This document shows, piece by piece, positions 1 through 11,046 of a stretch of 64,000 bases of DNA (position 1 is its first letter; the number at the start of each line of letters is the position of its first letter). This stretch comes from Druceiella hillmani (lineage: Eukaryota > Arthropoda > Insecta > Lepidoptera > Hepialidae), in the NCBI GenBank assembly GCA_039881145.1, contig JAYKKI010000060.1, positions 10,812,501 to 10,876,500 on the forward strand, written 5' to 3'. A program made the translations under genes and the position numbers. Under the pieces are notes generated by a model. That model searched no databases. It was not told the origin of the DNA and saw nothing but the letters and a program-made list of their open reading frames with translations.

Positions 1-309
1 ACTTTGTCTTTGTGTGGTCTAATATAGTATTATGGTCTAATACGGTATTTAGTTTATAAATTAGATAAAGAAAGGATTTCCGTTTTAATTTAGTTTTTTT
101 TAAATATGTTAACTGGGCAGAAAGAGTTGCTGTAGTTGGCTAGAAATCAAATCTGTGAAAATTTTATTTGAAACGAGAGATACATGATAAGCAAAAATAG
201 TAAAACCTCATATGGACAGTTTGGGTATGCAAGAATTATGGATAGGTGACAATTATTGTTAATGTAAAACAAGTTGATAACAAAATTTTGTATTATTGGA
301 AAATATTTA

Positions 310-311
<2 letters not shown>

Positions 312-366
<55 letters not shown>
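312..366. repeat. (TA)n microsatellite
   Basis: Uninterrupted TA dinucleotide tract. The tyrosine-isoleucine frames it creates are not genes. Confidence 0.97.
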
Positions 367-370
<4 letters not shown>

Positions 371-831
371 TTTAAATATATTTTTGAAAAAATATATTAA
401 GGAATGGAAAATTGATAAATTTAAGTGTTAACTTTTTGAAACTGACTCTAATATGCTCACGCATTAGGCATTTGTTTTTTTTGTAAATCTAGTATTATTT
501 TTATTGGTAGAATAACCGTCGTACACAAAACTGTTGAAAGCGGATAAAAACTGATATCTATTCAGTATATATATAGACACAATAAAGACTTGCTTGAAAA
601 ATATACAAATAGATTTAATTTCGTATGAGCATAAGTCAAAAATGAGGTTAAAAAATGTTGATATTTAAACTACGTAATTAAATTCTTTCTATTGTATTTA
701 GTTTGTAATTTTAGAAGCAAACGAACACAAGTATTTTAATTAGACTCAGGAACATGTTTCAGGTAATTTATAAACTGCTCTTTGATCCTTTGATTACACA
801 AAAACAAATTTTCAAAGGAATAGCTTATTCG
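367..831. other. AT-rich spacer, nothing recognised
   Basis: No coding signal, known repeat or structured element was recognised here; frames are short and stop-rich. Confidence 0.6.
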
Positions 832-929
832 GGCAACGCATCGAACGTAAGAGGAAGCAGAAGTGTGGGTAAGTTGGAATTTATTCAGGCAACGCATCGA
901 ACGTAAGAGGAAGCAGAAGTGTGGGTAAA
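832..929. repeat. 56-bp tandem duplication
   Basis: A block beginning GGCAACGCATCGAACGTAAG occurs at 832 and again at 888. The first about 42 bases of the two copies are identical by eye, so the duplication is young compared with the rest of the region. The 78-codon minus-strand frame over it (736-969) is an artefact of the repeat and resembles no family I know. Confidence 0.9.
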
Positions 930-1257
930 AGGACACTTTTTTACATCTTTTTCGACGGTATAAACACAAATTTTAAATAATTTTTTATCAAAGCCCAGTA
1001 TTTGTTAAATGTCACCCCCAAACTCGCCACGCTTTTGATAATAATTGTTACCTTTAATATTTATGTTGAGATACAAAACAAAAACATATCAAAATTCCAT
1101 TTTGCTTTTGACCCAAAATAGTGAAAAAAGTCACATTTAAAATATGGGTACCATAGGGAGAAATAAAACCATAAGCCCATAAATCTAAAATTCGTTAACA
1201 GTGTAATTCAGAGCGAGCGTAGGAAGGCGCACCGTCGCGAAGATACTCCTTACTCCG

Positions 1258-1300
1258 ACTTCCGCCATCCGTAACCCTAGGGGCTATGGATGGCGGAAGT
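1258..1300. other. GC-rich near-perfect hairpin
   Basis: A 13-bp perfect inverted repeat (1258-1270 with 1288-1300) continues inward through the centre CCCTAGGG with one mismatch and a G-T pair. It sits in an unusually GC-rich island (about 1210-1300) within AT-rich sequence. It could be the end of an unrecognised transposon or an RNA hairpin. Confidence 0.85.
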
Positions 1301-1505
1301 TTAATTACATATTTTTCTAAGCAAATCAGTTTTATGATAAAGCAAACGGTAGCTGCACACCATTTACACGCGAGCGTCTAGATGTTATGTATGTGCATAA
1401 AAATTTACGAAATATTTTATGCAGCTTTATAATGCAATAAGATTTTTTACAGAATTACAATAAAGTGTATAATTGTTTATATCACAAATTCACGTAAGTA
1501 TAATA

Positions 1506-1507
<2 letters not shown>

Positions 1508-1548
<41 letters not shown>

Positions 1549-1550
1549 TA

Positions 1551-1595
<45 letters not shown>
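1508..1595. repeat. (TA)n microsatellite
   Basis: TA tract with two short interruptions (near 1545 and 1556). Confidence 0.97.
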
Positions 1596-1599
<4 letters not shown>

Positions 1600-2084
1600 C
1601 TTGGACGACATATATGCAGAAGGTAAATTAAGGAAACTATGTCACTCCACACACTTGTCCCATTGGTCATGTGTAATTCGAAAGTCAGTTATTTTTTTAA
1701 ATTAGTCAAATTAAAACAAATTAGTAAGTTATTTTGTTAAATTAATTTTTTTTTAGTCAGTGGTACACCTGGAAACAACTTTGTATTTTTACTGAGAAGT
1801 GTATATTAGTATGAATATATTTTTATAAAAGGTGATATACTATAATGCCAAATAAAATATGTTCCTCGGGACTTTGGGAAATTGATAACCAAAAGGAAGG
1901 AAATAATTATTAACAAATAATACTTAGAAATTGTTAAAATTGTAAACTAAATCCATAAAAAAGTATCATTTCTTTCATAAGATTTTTTCGGTAGTCAATA
2001 ACTGACTTATATATTTTTCATACCAACTAATGAACAATGAAGATTTTGAAAAAGAATATGTGGAATTTTTAAGACACATCGAGA
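1596..2084. other. spacer, weakly similar to DNA before other mariner remnants
   Basis: No gene seen. Short matches by eye to the sequence before 50830 (GAGAAGTG...AT context) suggest it may be the start of the diverged duplicated block that contains the mariner remnant, but this is uncertain. Confidence 0.35.
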
Positions 2085-3045
2085 AGATCCTACGGTTGAA
2101 TATGAATAAGGAGAGCGTCGCCCGCGTTCGTCGTGATTCAACCGTTGATGAGACAACATTTTTAATATATTGGTAATATTAAAACCCATGGGCATTATTC
2201 CTTGTTTAAAAGTTGAATATGGCCGCAATGGCTTTCTATATGCAAAATTCTCAAAGTAACTGCCGATATTACTTCTGAAGCTACTGCAGGACAAAATTCC
2301 CCGTCATTCCGAAGTGAATGATACACGCTAAGGTATCAACTCATATCTGAGCCATAGGTTGATTTTGCGATCCCAGGTTTTCAACACAATCTTTGTTATT
2401 TAACTTGAATAATCACACGGTACAATAGAGAAATATTTTTATGAGTTAGGCGATGTCTTATAGGGTTTGGATACCATAAAAGTTAAGGCCGATATTAGTA
2501 CACAACTTTTTTCGGCTTACGTTCAACTGATTATTAATTAAATTATAGCTATAAAAAAGAAGTTCATTTTGATATTAGAATCATAATCATAAGCAAAGTA
2601 GTTGGATCAAAAAGAATTCGGCAAACCGACGCTCAAAAACAAGTTCATCACATGTTGTATGTTTGATGGCATATTCTAGGAACCAGATCTTTGGAAATTC
2701 TTTCTAATAATACAATATTACCGCAATAGTGCACTGCTGTTAGCTTTAAAATTTGGAATTAATAATTAGTCGAAAACTTCCACAATACGAAATGTTTTTT
2801 CTTTTCTGTATTAATATGACCCGCCTTTCATTAAAGTTATTACCCCTTTAAATTCATTGGAGCTGGGAGGGGAAATCATTCACATTACGCTTATTCATCA
2901 GACCTGTCGTCGTCCGATTTTTCTATATTTGCTTTACCTAAAAAATAATATAAAGATGGAACCATCTTCGAGAATCCATTAACGAGTTTTTCAATGCAAA
3001 ACCTGTCAATTTCTATTTTGATGCTAAATAGATATAAAGGGGATT
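2085..3045 (+). pseudogene. mariner transposase remnant (copy A)
   Basis: Degraded Tc1/mariner-family transposon. Seen: near 2875-2939 one frame reads HYAYSSDLSSSDFSIFALP, matching the YSPDL-x-PSDYHLF signature around the last catalytic aspartate of mariner transposases. Near 2960-3030 a frame reads LRESINEFFNAKPVNFYF, matching the family C-terminus. Near 2455-2480 there is a GxVWIP-like motif (WVPHEL in the family). Many stops and frameshifts break the frame. It is clearly homologous to the remnants at 28590-29485 and 50870-51110. Terminal inverted repeats were not identified. Non-functional. Confidence 0.82.
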
Positions 3046-3681
3046 ATTTAAGGTAAGATATAAATTATTTTACGATGAACTGTTATCATATATTAGGGGT
3101 AAAGGTGGAGGCGGTGCGTTAGTGTGCTAACACGGTATCTTCAGCTTCGTAAACAAATTTCGTAAAATAATAGTAAAACTTCTGGAAATTATCTAAAAGA
3201 CACGACATACGAATCTACTGGATATAACTCGTATCAACAAGGGTGGATAGTGAAAGATTGCAACGAAATCATGCAAAAAATCTGGAACAAAAATTGTAAA
3301 CTTGCGTGATAAAAAAAGTGATTGTGACAATTTGTTACCATAGCGGCAATTAACAATTCGTACAGTGCAAGCCTATTGGCAATAAAAACTTCAAGTAACT
3401 AAGTGAAAGTGTAGAAAACAAACTTGTGTCAAATATTTTATAACCCTTAAAAATTGTTCGTACACTGACATATTATTTCTGCATCGTAATGGGCAACTAC
3501 AATATTGTTTTTTACAGCGCCATCTAGCGTCAAATAAGCCAAAACATCTAGAGATTGCATTCACTCAACCACTCAATCGACGTATAGCTGACAGCACATC
3601 CACTCGCTACTAGAGGGCGCTAAGAGGCAAAAATATAAAAAAGTGGAATATTGTCACTTAAGTTAGAAATACAAATTAAAA

Positions 3682-4440
3682 ATGGAAGAGGTATTGGCAG
3701 CACTTCGAAAAATTCAAAATTATCTAGACGAACAAAAAACCACAACCACAAAGAGCGCAGAAGAAGTGACAAAGAAAGTAACGGAAAATATAGACAAAAT
3801 ATTGCATCAAAAACTGAAAACTTTGGAAGAAAAGCAGGAAAAGCTTGAGTAAAAAATAGACTATCAAGAAAGAATGTTAAATCAACTGGAGAAGAATGCA
3901 AGATAGAGAAATGTTGTTTTCTTTGGTATAGAGGAAAATGAACGGGCTTACTCCCATTTAGAAAACCATATCATTGATTTTGTGAATAATCATTTTACAT
4001 TGAATATAAACTGCCATGACATACAGGCGGTTAGAAGAATAGGGAAAAAAACCGACAAGCCACATCCGATCGTAGTCACATTCACCTCTCTAGGTTGTAA
4101 AATAAAGATAATGCAACAAAAGAAAGCTCTAGATGATACTGATGGTTACTATTTACTGGAGGATTACCCTAAACATGTACTAGAAAAAAGGAAAATGCTT
4201 CAGGAGGAAGTAAAATTAGAGAAAGAAAAAGGGAACAAAGTCATCATTAAGTACGACAAGTTAGTAATACTTAAAAATAATAAAACAGACGCCGACTCTA
4301 CTGACAACAGAAAAAGGTACCTTTCTATTTCCCCACTACAGGAGAAAAAGTCCGAGAAAAATACTTCAAGTTCTAGTACACAAGCAGCTAAAAAAAAATA
4401 TAACCATACGAACCAACACAACGCATCAACGATCCTCTAG
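3682..4440 (+). pseudogene. non-LTR ORF1 protein, two in-frame stops
   Basis: ORF1 proteins of such elements bind RNA/DNA as nucleic-acid chaperones. From ATG at 3682 one frame runs to TAG at 4438-4440, about 252 codons, interrupted by TAA at 3850 and TAG at 3904. Residues 1-75 are charged and heptad-like, consistent with a coiled coil. The part after the stops includes VVFFGIEENE, AVRRIGKK, then P-I-V-V-T-F-T and the EDYPKHVLEKRK stretch typical of insect non-LTR ORF1/RRM-like domains. The tail (about residues 195-252) is lysine- and serine-rich. The open part from 3982 (152 codons) is the longest open frame in the window but starts inside the domain, so it is not a separate gene. Confidence 0.8.
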
Positions 4441-4570
4441 CATCTCAGAAGGAATGATAAAACCAGGAATACTTAACTTTTTAAAAAACAAAAAAGACAT
4501 ACAGGGCAATGAAGAAAGAAACAGCAACAATATATAACAACTAGCAGCACCTCTCTCAGCAAATAAACAC

Positions 4571-4732
4571 AACAAACAAAAACTTATCAATAATGACTTG
4601 CTACATCTTCCAAGCAGGCCAGTCACCGAGGAAGATTACGACCACAACCTTCCAACAGCGCCGTTAGAAAAATGGCAACGTATAGCTCAAAATAGAGATA
4701 ATTGTCAAAAGTTGGAAGAGGCCTTCACCTGA
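4571..4732 (+). pseudogene. probable C-terminal end of non-LTR ORF2
   Basis: A frame different from ORF1 ends KWQRIAQNRDNCQKLEEAFT then TGA at 4730-4732. The W-x-x-x-AQNR-x-x-W-x-x-LEEAF pattern is typical of the last residues of RTE-type endonuclease/reverse-transcriptase polyproteins. The rest of ORF2 is absent, which implies an internal deletion joining ORF1 to the ORF2 tail. Confidence 0.6.
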
Positions 4733-4958
4733 GAGGGGTTTCTATAAAAAGTGATATAGTTAATTCATAGTAGTTTATATACTTACTTATGATACGATTG
4801 AATGATAGTAATATAGTTAATTCATAGTAGTTTATTTACTTAATTACTATGTAATAGATTTAATATCAACCTTTTGTAAACTACCTACAGCAATGTACCT
4901 ATCTCATTAACGTTATTAGGAAATAAAAGGCTTTATTATTATTATTGTTAGGGGTAAA

Positions 4959-6111
4959 AGACGAAAAGGGGATTATTCCACTACTATTTTAACCCCTAGG
5001 AGGTATTAAGTTTTTCTGAAAATAAGTTTTAAAAAATTCCCCTAATTTTCTCTTTGACAATGCTCAAAACAATATTTTAAATTCAAGCCACATTCTTTTC
5101 GTATCATACATGGAAATTAAAGGTATTTTTTTTTTTAATTTGAAAATATCAGAATTTCATTACCTTGTTCTGATGACACGAAATTAAAAAAAATTAATCC
5201 TAATTTCAATGCTGTTTTTAGAGAGAATATAGTATGAAATCTTATGCGTTTTTCCAGCGTTTCTTATGTTTTTGAGAATCAAACTGATTTCTTAAGCTAG
5301 GATTATAATACACAAAACAAAATTACCAGTGTTATAATAAATTGTAATCAAATGAATATAATTATTAACACGCCCAGGCAGAATGTGATTCAGTGCGATA
5401 GAAAGGAATTAGTTCCAGATTATAAATTCTTCAAAGATTTTCCTGAACCAAAATTTCGTAAATCTTTCGGAAATGTGATTTCATTTTTATGTTCCATGAA
5501 TTAGATTACAATGATGATTGGGTTGTGCTGTCTAAACGAAAAAAACTTTATTTGCCATTTTCTGTACTGTTTCATCTTCATATGATTAGCCAGTACCGAC
5601 ACTATTGAAGAAATGTGATGACTAAAAAATTTGAAATCTTATAACCAAAATGTTATGAAAGAAATATTCTATGATTTGTTTAGAAGTTAGCAACGATATA
5701 AGTTAGCATATCCCATCTTCAGAACTAAAGTGACTCAATACAAAAATGATATTTTTTTAGAAACGGCAGATAAAGATAGCATGTATTGTGAATAATTTCT
5801 GTGGAAGGTAATTAATGTAATACACAAGATACGTACTTCGTATTTACTATTGTCTTTAATATATACCTTATGGGGATGGTTTTTTGGGCTTTTGAATTTA
5901 ATTGGCTTAGTCACAATCGTTTTTCAGTTAGGTAAATAAATTCCTGAACTTACGATATGATCTCGAAGTTAATTTTTCCATGTTTCAAATTGCCTCTTAA
6001 GGTAAAAAAACTGATTTGGTAATTGTAAGATTGAGTATTCACCAACATTTCTAATACTTAAAATGTAGTCGTTTGTAATGAATTTGCAAAAAAATATGAA
6101 ATAAATATACA
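4959..6111. other. diverged duplicate of about 29.6-31.6 kb
   Basis: No gene seen. 5075-5330 aligns by eye with 29635-29930 (for example GAATCAAACTGATTTCTTAA against GAATCGAACTGATTTATTTA). 5459-5620 aligns with 30115-30290, and 5725-5890 with 31335-31505 (AAAGTGACTCAATA/C). It behaves as non-coding duplicated DNA. Confidence 0.7.
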
Positions 6112-6297
6112 AAATCTATTTTAATTACAATTTTTTTAATGCTAAAGGCATTTTAAAATATTAATTATGAATAGGTTTTTAAAATAGTGGTAAATATAAA
6201 AGAAATAACTATAAATGTAAACAACATATACTCGTTTTTTTAAAAATATAATGAAGAAAATGCTAATAAGAAAAAATATAGAATTTATATTTCTACT
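6112..6297 (+). mobile_element. MITE copy 1 (degraded right end)
   Basis: About 140 bases (6112-6255) match the reverse complement of 7742-7873 at roughly 85-90 % by eye, starting with the same terminal sequence (TCTATTTTAATTACAATTTT). The far end (about 6270-6297) is degraded. Confidence 0.75.
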
Positions 6298-6406
6298 TGT
6301 ATAAATATTAGTGCGTATAGAATAGCAGAGACTTATTAATTAATAATGGGAAACCAAAACAAACTTTCTTAAACTACTCCTCACTTAATATCGTATACAA
6401 TATATT

Positions 6407-6453
6407 AATTTATTTTAATCAGAGCTGCTGTTCAGCTCTGATTAAAATAAATT
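6407..6453. other. perfect 21-bp hairpin
   Basis: The arms 6407-6427 and 6433-6453 are exact reverse complements around a 5-nt loop; the loop-proximal part is CAGAGCTG/CAGCTCTG. It lies in non-coding AT-rich DNA. Possibly an RNA hairpin or the product of a template switch. Confidence 0.93.
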
Positions 6454-7308
6454 TATATTTCCTGAAATTTATATTTCCAATTAAACTTTGCATGCCAAAG
6501 TTTAGCAACCGATTTAAATAAATTTGAGATTCATTTCGCTGTCTTGATTATTAGTTCAATAACTGCGAACTTAATAAAAGTTTCACAGCAAGCTTCAAAA
6601 CTCCTTTGCCACTTAATCTTGTTGCAACACGATAAAAATTAAGAAATTTTGAGTAAAAACCATCTGAAAATTATTTTATAGTTATGGGTATTTTCTACTT
6701 TAATTGAAAAAGTCCATCACATATCCAAAATTCCAGATATAAAGAGAAGGAAATAATTTAATAGAGAACTAAAGCGTTTAATTTCATCACAATGGCTATT
6801 TGGCGAAATACTAAGCAACTTTTACGAATATGCTCATAAATGTGAGTTATTTCCCTCCATAGAACATGTAACGTACACCTTCTTTCACGAAGGTGACTCT
6901 TTCTTACCGTTAAGTTTTTCGTTCATTATGTTAGTGTATTTTCTATTTTCAAAATATTGGGATAAACTTACATGGTGTTTCTAGGCTATACTTACAACTA
7001 ATATCTGTTGTTAGCAAGGATTATTATTTTTGTTGTTTTATGTCATAACGTGGCGATACGTGTTAACCAAAATAAGCTATTATTTTGTGTGATTTTATCA
7101 TCATGGTATATGTCATCATAATATATTCTTCATCTACTGTCGAGAGTGGTTAAAAATGATCATTAGTCAAAAATATGTTATGGCTCAATTCTGTGGTGTT
7201 ATATACTTCGCGTGCCCTCAATCTATAATACCAAACTCATTGACGTATTTCAGCAGCTTCACTTGGTATTTCTTGCTGTATTTTGCGATCTCCTTTAATA
7301 ATATTGAT
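6454..7308. other. diverged duplicate of about 33.1-33.75 kb
   Basis: No gene seen. 6480-6940 aligns by eye with 33100-33735, sharing the AGCAAGCTTCAAAA stretch, TTAGTTCAATAACTG against TTAGTTAAATAACTG, and GTGTATTTTCTATT. Confidence 0.65.
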
Positions 7309-7382
7309 AGTACTGATACTGAGATCAGTGTACAGTATTGATGTTGAGATACTTGACAGTACTGATGTTAAGATCTGCGTAC
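7309..7382. repeat. three-unit minisatellite, about 25 bp
   Basis: Three degenerate units begin at 7309, 7334 and 7358 with consensus AGTACTGATGTTGAGATC followed by GTAC-like ends. Confidence 0.75.
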
Positions 7383-7679
7383 AGATATTTGTTGTTTTTG
7401 TGATATCGCCTGTTTAACAAGATGCTCATCGTTTTACTGTCAAATTTTCCAATATAAGTCGAGCTGCGGATCCCTAATGTTGAATGCTATATGCCTATAT
7501 TGGTTTCAAAATGCTTTTGTATAAAGCTATTATACTTCTAGGAAAATGTATAAATTTCCTACCTGCTAATCAGTACCAGCTTCTTAGTTTACAGGCCAGC
7601 TATTTGAAGCAATAATTGTAATAATAATATAATACTCGTTATTATTGAACAAGGACACCATCAGAGTGGAGGCACTTAG
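7383..7679. other. spacer with a 25-bp inverted match to 8978-9002
   Basis: No gene seen. The stretch from 7657 (ATCAGAGTGGAGGCACTTAG...) is the reverse complement, with one mismatch, of 8978-9002. The match stops where the MITE begins. Confidence 0.6.
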
Positions 7680-7874
7680 TGACCTATTTTAATTATAATT
7701 TTTTTATTATAAGCATTTACTATAAGCATTTTTTTTCATCATATTTTAAGAACAACGAGTGTATGTTCTTTACTTTTTATTTATTTCTTTTATATTTACC
7801 ACTATATTAAAAACCCGTTCATAATTAATATTTTGTAATGCCTTTAGAATAAAAAAATTGCAATTAAAATAGGA
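7680..7874 (-). mobile_element. MITE copy 2
   Basis: About 195-bp element with terminal inverted repeats of about 26 bp: CCTATTTTAATTATAATTTT at the left, and the right end reads CCTATTTTAATTGCAATTTT on the other strand. No coding capacity. It is the opposite-orientation relative of 6112-6297. The superfamily is not assigned. Confidence 0.8.
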
Positions 7875-9188
7875 ATATTTAGTAGTTTATTCGCAAAAGT
7901 TGTTGGAAACTCTATGAGAATAAATGAAGTAGTAACATATTTGAATCTAAATCATGTTTTTATAGAAATAATAATACTTCTAAAAAATTTATTTAGTTTC
8001 ATTTTACCAAAATTACTCAATACATGAAGATTTATATTACATCGGTATATCAAGTTGATTTCTATATACGTTTGAGTACAAAATAAGATAATCGAAGCAG
8101 TCTTTTTTTTTAAATACTTTATCACATTTTCTATACATATTATTTCAATCTTTTCGCAAGTGTTAAGGTTTCTGCAATACACGCGCACCGGGTACCGTGC
8201 GGTATTGTTAAAGCTATATACGACCGACACACCAAACACTTTATACGATCTTAAGTACTGAGCGGTATGAGTATTATATCTCAAAAATAAAAATCGATTA
8301 CATTAAAAATATTGGTAACTTGATATTTTTCATAATTTTTTTACGAGTACAAGAAGATTCTGTTCGTGTAAATGAAACTATTAGTAAAATGTTGAAATTT
8401 AAAAATTCTTCAATATTGACAAATAATTTATTTTTCCACGAGAAAGAATTTAGCTTAAAAATCAAGGGTCAAGTTTAAAAATTTTTTTTTTTTGTTGACT
8501 AGTATTCCTGAATCAGGATCCTAATTAATAAATATTCTGAAATAAAGTACATAAAGAGTTAAAATGAATTACCATTTATTCCGTATTTTGTTTCATTATA
8601 GCTTTTTTAAATACTGATACATTTCATGGAAATTTTTTTATCAGTTCATCATAATTATTAATGAGAAATGAAAACTATATTCTGTTCATAAAATATAGTT
8701 AATCTATTAGATCACAGATTCTATCATAGTAGGATTAGCCCTAGTTGAGGTGAATTTTTTCTTCACATGCAGATATAATAGCCACTCTAATCAAGTTATC
8801 TTTGAAAGCAACGGGTTTGTCAAAGTACCGGATAAAATATAGTATAATTCTTTATTATTACAGGGTCCGCAGCTAGTTTGAACCATTTCGAGTGCTATAA
8901 TTTACATAAATTGATACTAAATGGTCTCCTCGGTTTCAGTCGCCTAGAATTATATTATTTAAGGTTCTCTCCCTCGTGGTCACTAAATGCCTCCACTCTG
9001 ATCGCCAAACATCAGTCGTCAGAGACGAGGCACATGGGCAAAAATACTCACAATGATTAATCAATAAATTAGCAGGTCTCTATCTATCTCTAGCTTGCAC
9101 TTTTTAAGCAATATTCCCCAACTTCTACCACCTTATTATCATTGCTCTGCTATTATGAATCATTGAAAATTTATATATATATTTTTTT
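7875..9188. other. non-coding; 8160-8330 duplicates 53285-53430
   Basis: No gene seen. 8160-8330 (GTTAAGGTTTCTGCAATACA...) aligns by eye with 53281-53430 (GTTAAGAATCCTGCAGTACA...), including ATCGATTA and GGTA positions further on. The 110-codon minus-strand frame at 7952-8284 has no recognisable domain and lies across this duplicated segment. Confidence 0.6.
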
Positions 9189-10093
9189 TTGGGTTGGTTA
9201 AAAGTATTGGGCTTTCTTCCAAAATTATTTTGAAAATATGGGATGGTTCTAGAAGCTTCCGTGATCGAAATATGGTTCTAGAATCTTCCGTGATCGAAGA
9301 TATATAAAGGACGCGGCACGCTCTCATTGATTCAGTAGTAACTAAGAAGCTGCATTGTTAACACGTAATAAAATATGAACGACATTAAGTCACGTGTGAA
9401 ACATTGTCTACTCTGCGAGTACGTAGCTGATCACTCTGCTACTAAGACTATATGTAACATATGCCAACACCTAGTTCCTGAAGCAATATCTGAAGCTACT
9501 GCCAAACAATGGTTCGCAGCGGCTTAGCGGTTTCGCAGCGGCAATTATTCAATGAGTGACCAACTAAGCTCTTTCTCGTCGACCAGTGAAATTGGACAGC
9601 GACAGATTAAAATTGTTAATTGAAGCTGGCTAGTAACTGAGCTCGGGTGCTCCCACGGCGCTATAGAAAGTCATTTGCACTGCTTGGGAAAAAGTTACAA
9701 ATACGGCGCGTAAGTACAACACCAACTTAGCCGGAACTAGCAGTAACCGTAGCCCGGTCTTCATTTCGCCAAACAGATCCACCTTGAACTTTTAGATTTT
9801 GGTTGGACACAGATCCCCCATACGCTATTTTTCCCAGCCCTGTACTCACTGATTATTGTTTGTTTAGATCGATCAGCAACGCCTAAGGCAAAAAAAAAGT
9901 TTGATAATAAAGACCACATATGACAGTACACAGGCCAAGTTTTTCATTCCAAGCCTTTCACTCTCCGCCAATGCATTGGACATATGTAATACAAAATGAT
10001 GGGTAATATTATATCGACGATTAATTAATTTTAAATTGGAAATGTATTAAAAAATTACATTAATGGCTGCTCATTACTTATTAGCCAACTCAA
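9189..10093 (+). mobile_element. mariner element D with both terminal inverted repeats
   Basis: The left end TTGGGTTGGTTAAAAGTATT (9189) and the right end, which on the minus strand reads TTGAGTTGGCTAATAAGTAA (10093 inward), form imperfect inverted repeats of mariner type. A TA follows the right end; on the left the flank is a T-run and TA is not evident. The element is shorter than the usual about 1.3 kb because the middle of the transposase is missing. It is the best preserved mariner here. Confidence 0.88.
9375..9945 (+). pseudogene. mariner transposase, internally deleted
   Basis: DDE/D-type cut-and-paste transposase. From ATG 9375 a frame begins MNDIKSRVKHCLLCEYVADH, matching the N-terminal helix-turn-helix of mariner transposases. 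After TAG at 9525 the same frame continues RFRSGNYSMSDQ, the family's W-F-x-R-F-R-S-G linker region. Near 9645-9720 another frame has HGAIESHLHCLGKSYKYGAW (S-T-I-x-x-H-L-x-x-LGK motif). The sequence then jumps to the C-terminal region near 9785-9895: LELLDFGW and PPYAIFPSPVLTDYCLFRSI, equivalent to the YSPDLAP-x-DY motif with the third catalytic Asp, then a KKFDN-like end. The first two catalytic aspartates and the central domain are lost. Non-autonomous. Confidence 0.87.
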
Positions 10094-10110
10094 TAGATAG
10101 GTAATTTACG

Positions 10111-10111
<1 letters not shown>

Positions 10112-10171
<60 letters not shown>
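10112..10171. repeat. (TA)n microsatellite
   Basis: Perfect TA tract starting about 20 bp after the mariner right end. Confidence 0.97.
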
Positions 10172-10174
<3 letters not shown>

Positions 10175-11046
10175 ACTGGACGTAAAATAAGCAATTCATG
10201 CTATTTATATTAGCTGCTATTTTCCTATATGTTAGTTAATTCCGGATGAGATTGCATATTTACAGTTAATAAAAACCGTGTGCAAATATAATTATATTAT
10301 TTTGAACATTTTTGTCCGTGAATTTATTTATTTATTTTTGATCCGACCTATTTCATTATAAAATGTCTTTAACATTATCAGTTATGAGTAAAGAACTTAT
10401 AAATTAACGGTCCTGAACTCGTCCACTCAATACATTTCCTGAGCCGAGAGATGCGAGCACTAAGCAGACATCAATGTGAGAGTGATAAAATATTATTCCC
10501 TCTATTAGCTACTCATTTTGAGCCAATAATATGTACAACTAAGAAACAAATGAAGAATAATATTGTTTTGAACCACAATGTTTCAGTCTCAACGTAAATT
10601 ATATTAGCATTATTCAAACTTACGTTTGTAACCGAATTTCTATAATAAAGTCAGAACGTATCAGCGGTTTTTACACGATAAATGCAATATTTAGTTTCCT
10701 TTCTCTAAACTACTTTGCACTTTAGAATTCGAAGTCGCCTATTCGAATATTAAATTGCAATATTGTTTAGTGCTGTTTAAAAGCAACGTCAATACTTTGA
10801 TGTATTTTCGTAACCATAGATCTGAATCGACGAGATATACTTTGTATTCCAGTATAAATTTCATTTCATCTACAGACACTTTATTAATTCATTAAATATA
10901 TTTAAACCACTCCGATAGATTTATTTTAAATTCCAACACGACATCCATGAAACATTTTCTGAAAATAAACAACATTTAGGAAATTATAATAGGAAAATTT
11001 ATATTTATTTTATCACTAAGAAATTTATTTATTAAACTAAAAAGAG
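10172..11046. other. AT-rich spacer, nothing recognised
   Basis: No open frame of note, and no transposon ends or hairpins recognised. Confidence 0.55.

Larger units (their letters stand above)
3104..4947 (+). mobile_element. RTE-like non-LTR retrotransposon, internally deleted, with target duplication
   Basis: The insertion is bounded by an 11-bp direct repeat TTAGGGGTAAA at 3093-3103 and 4948-4958. The 3' end is a short (TTA)n run, as in RTE-type elements that end in simple repeats. It holds a 5' leader, a broken ORF1, a short piece resembling the end of ORF2, and a 3' UTR with a 57-bp tandem duplication (4754 and 4811). Endonuclease and reverse transcriptase are missing, so it was either internally deleted or non-autonomous when it inserted. 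The second copy of the surrounding block (about 29.5 kb) lacks it, so it arrived after that duplication. Confidence 0.82.
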
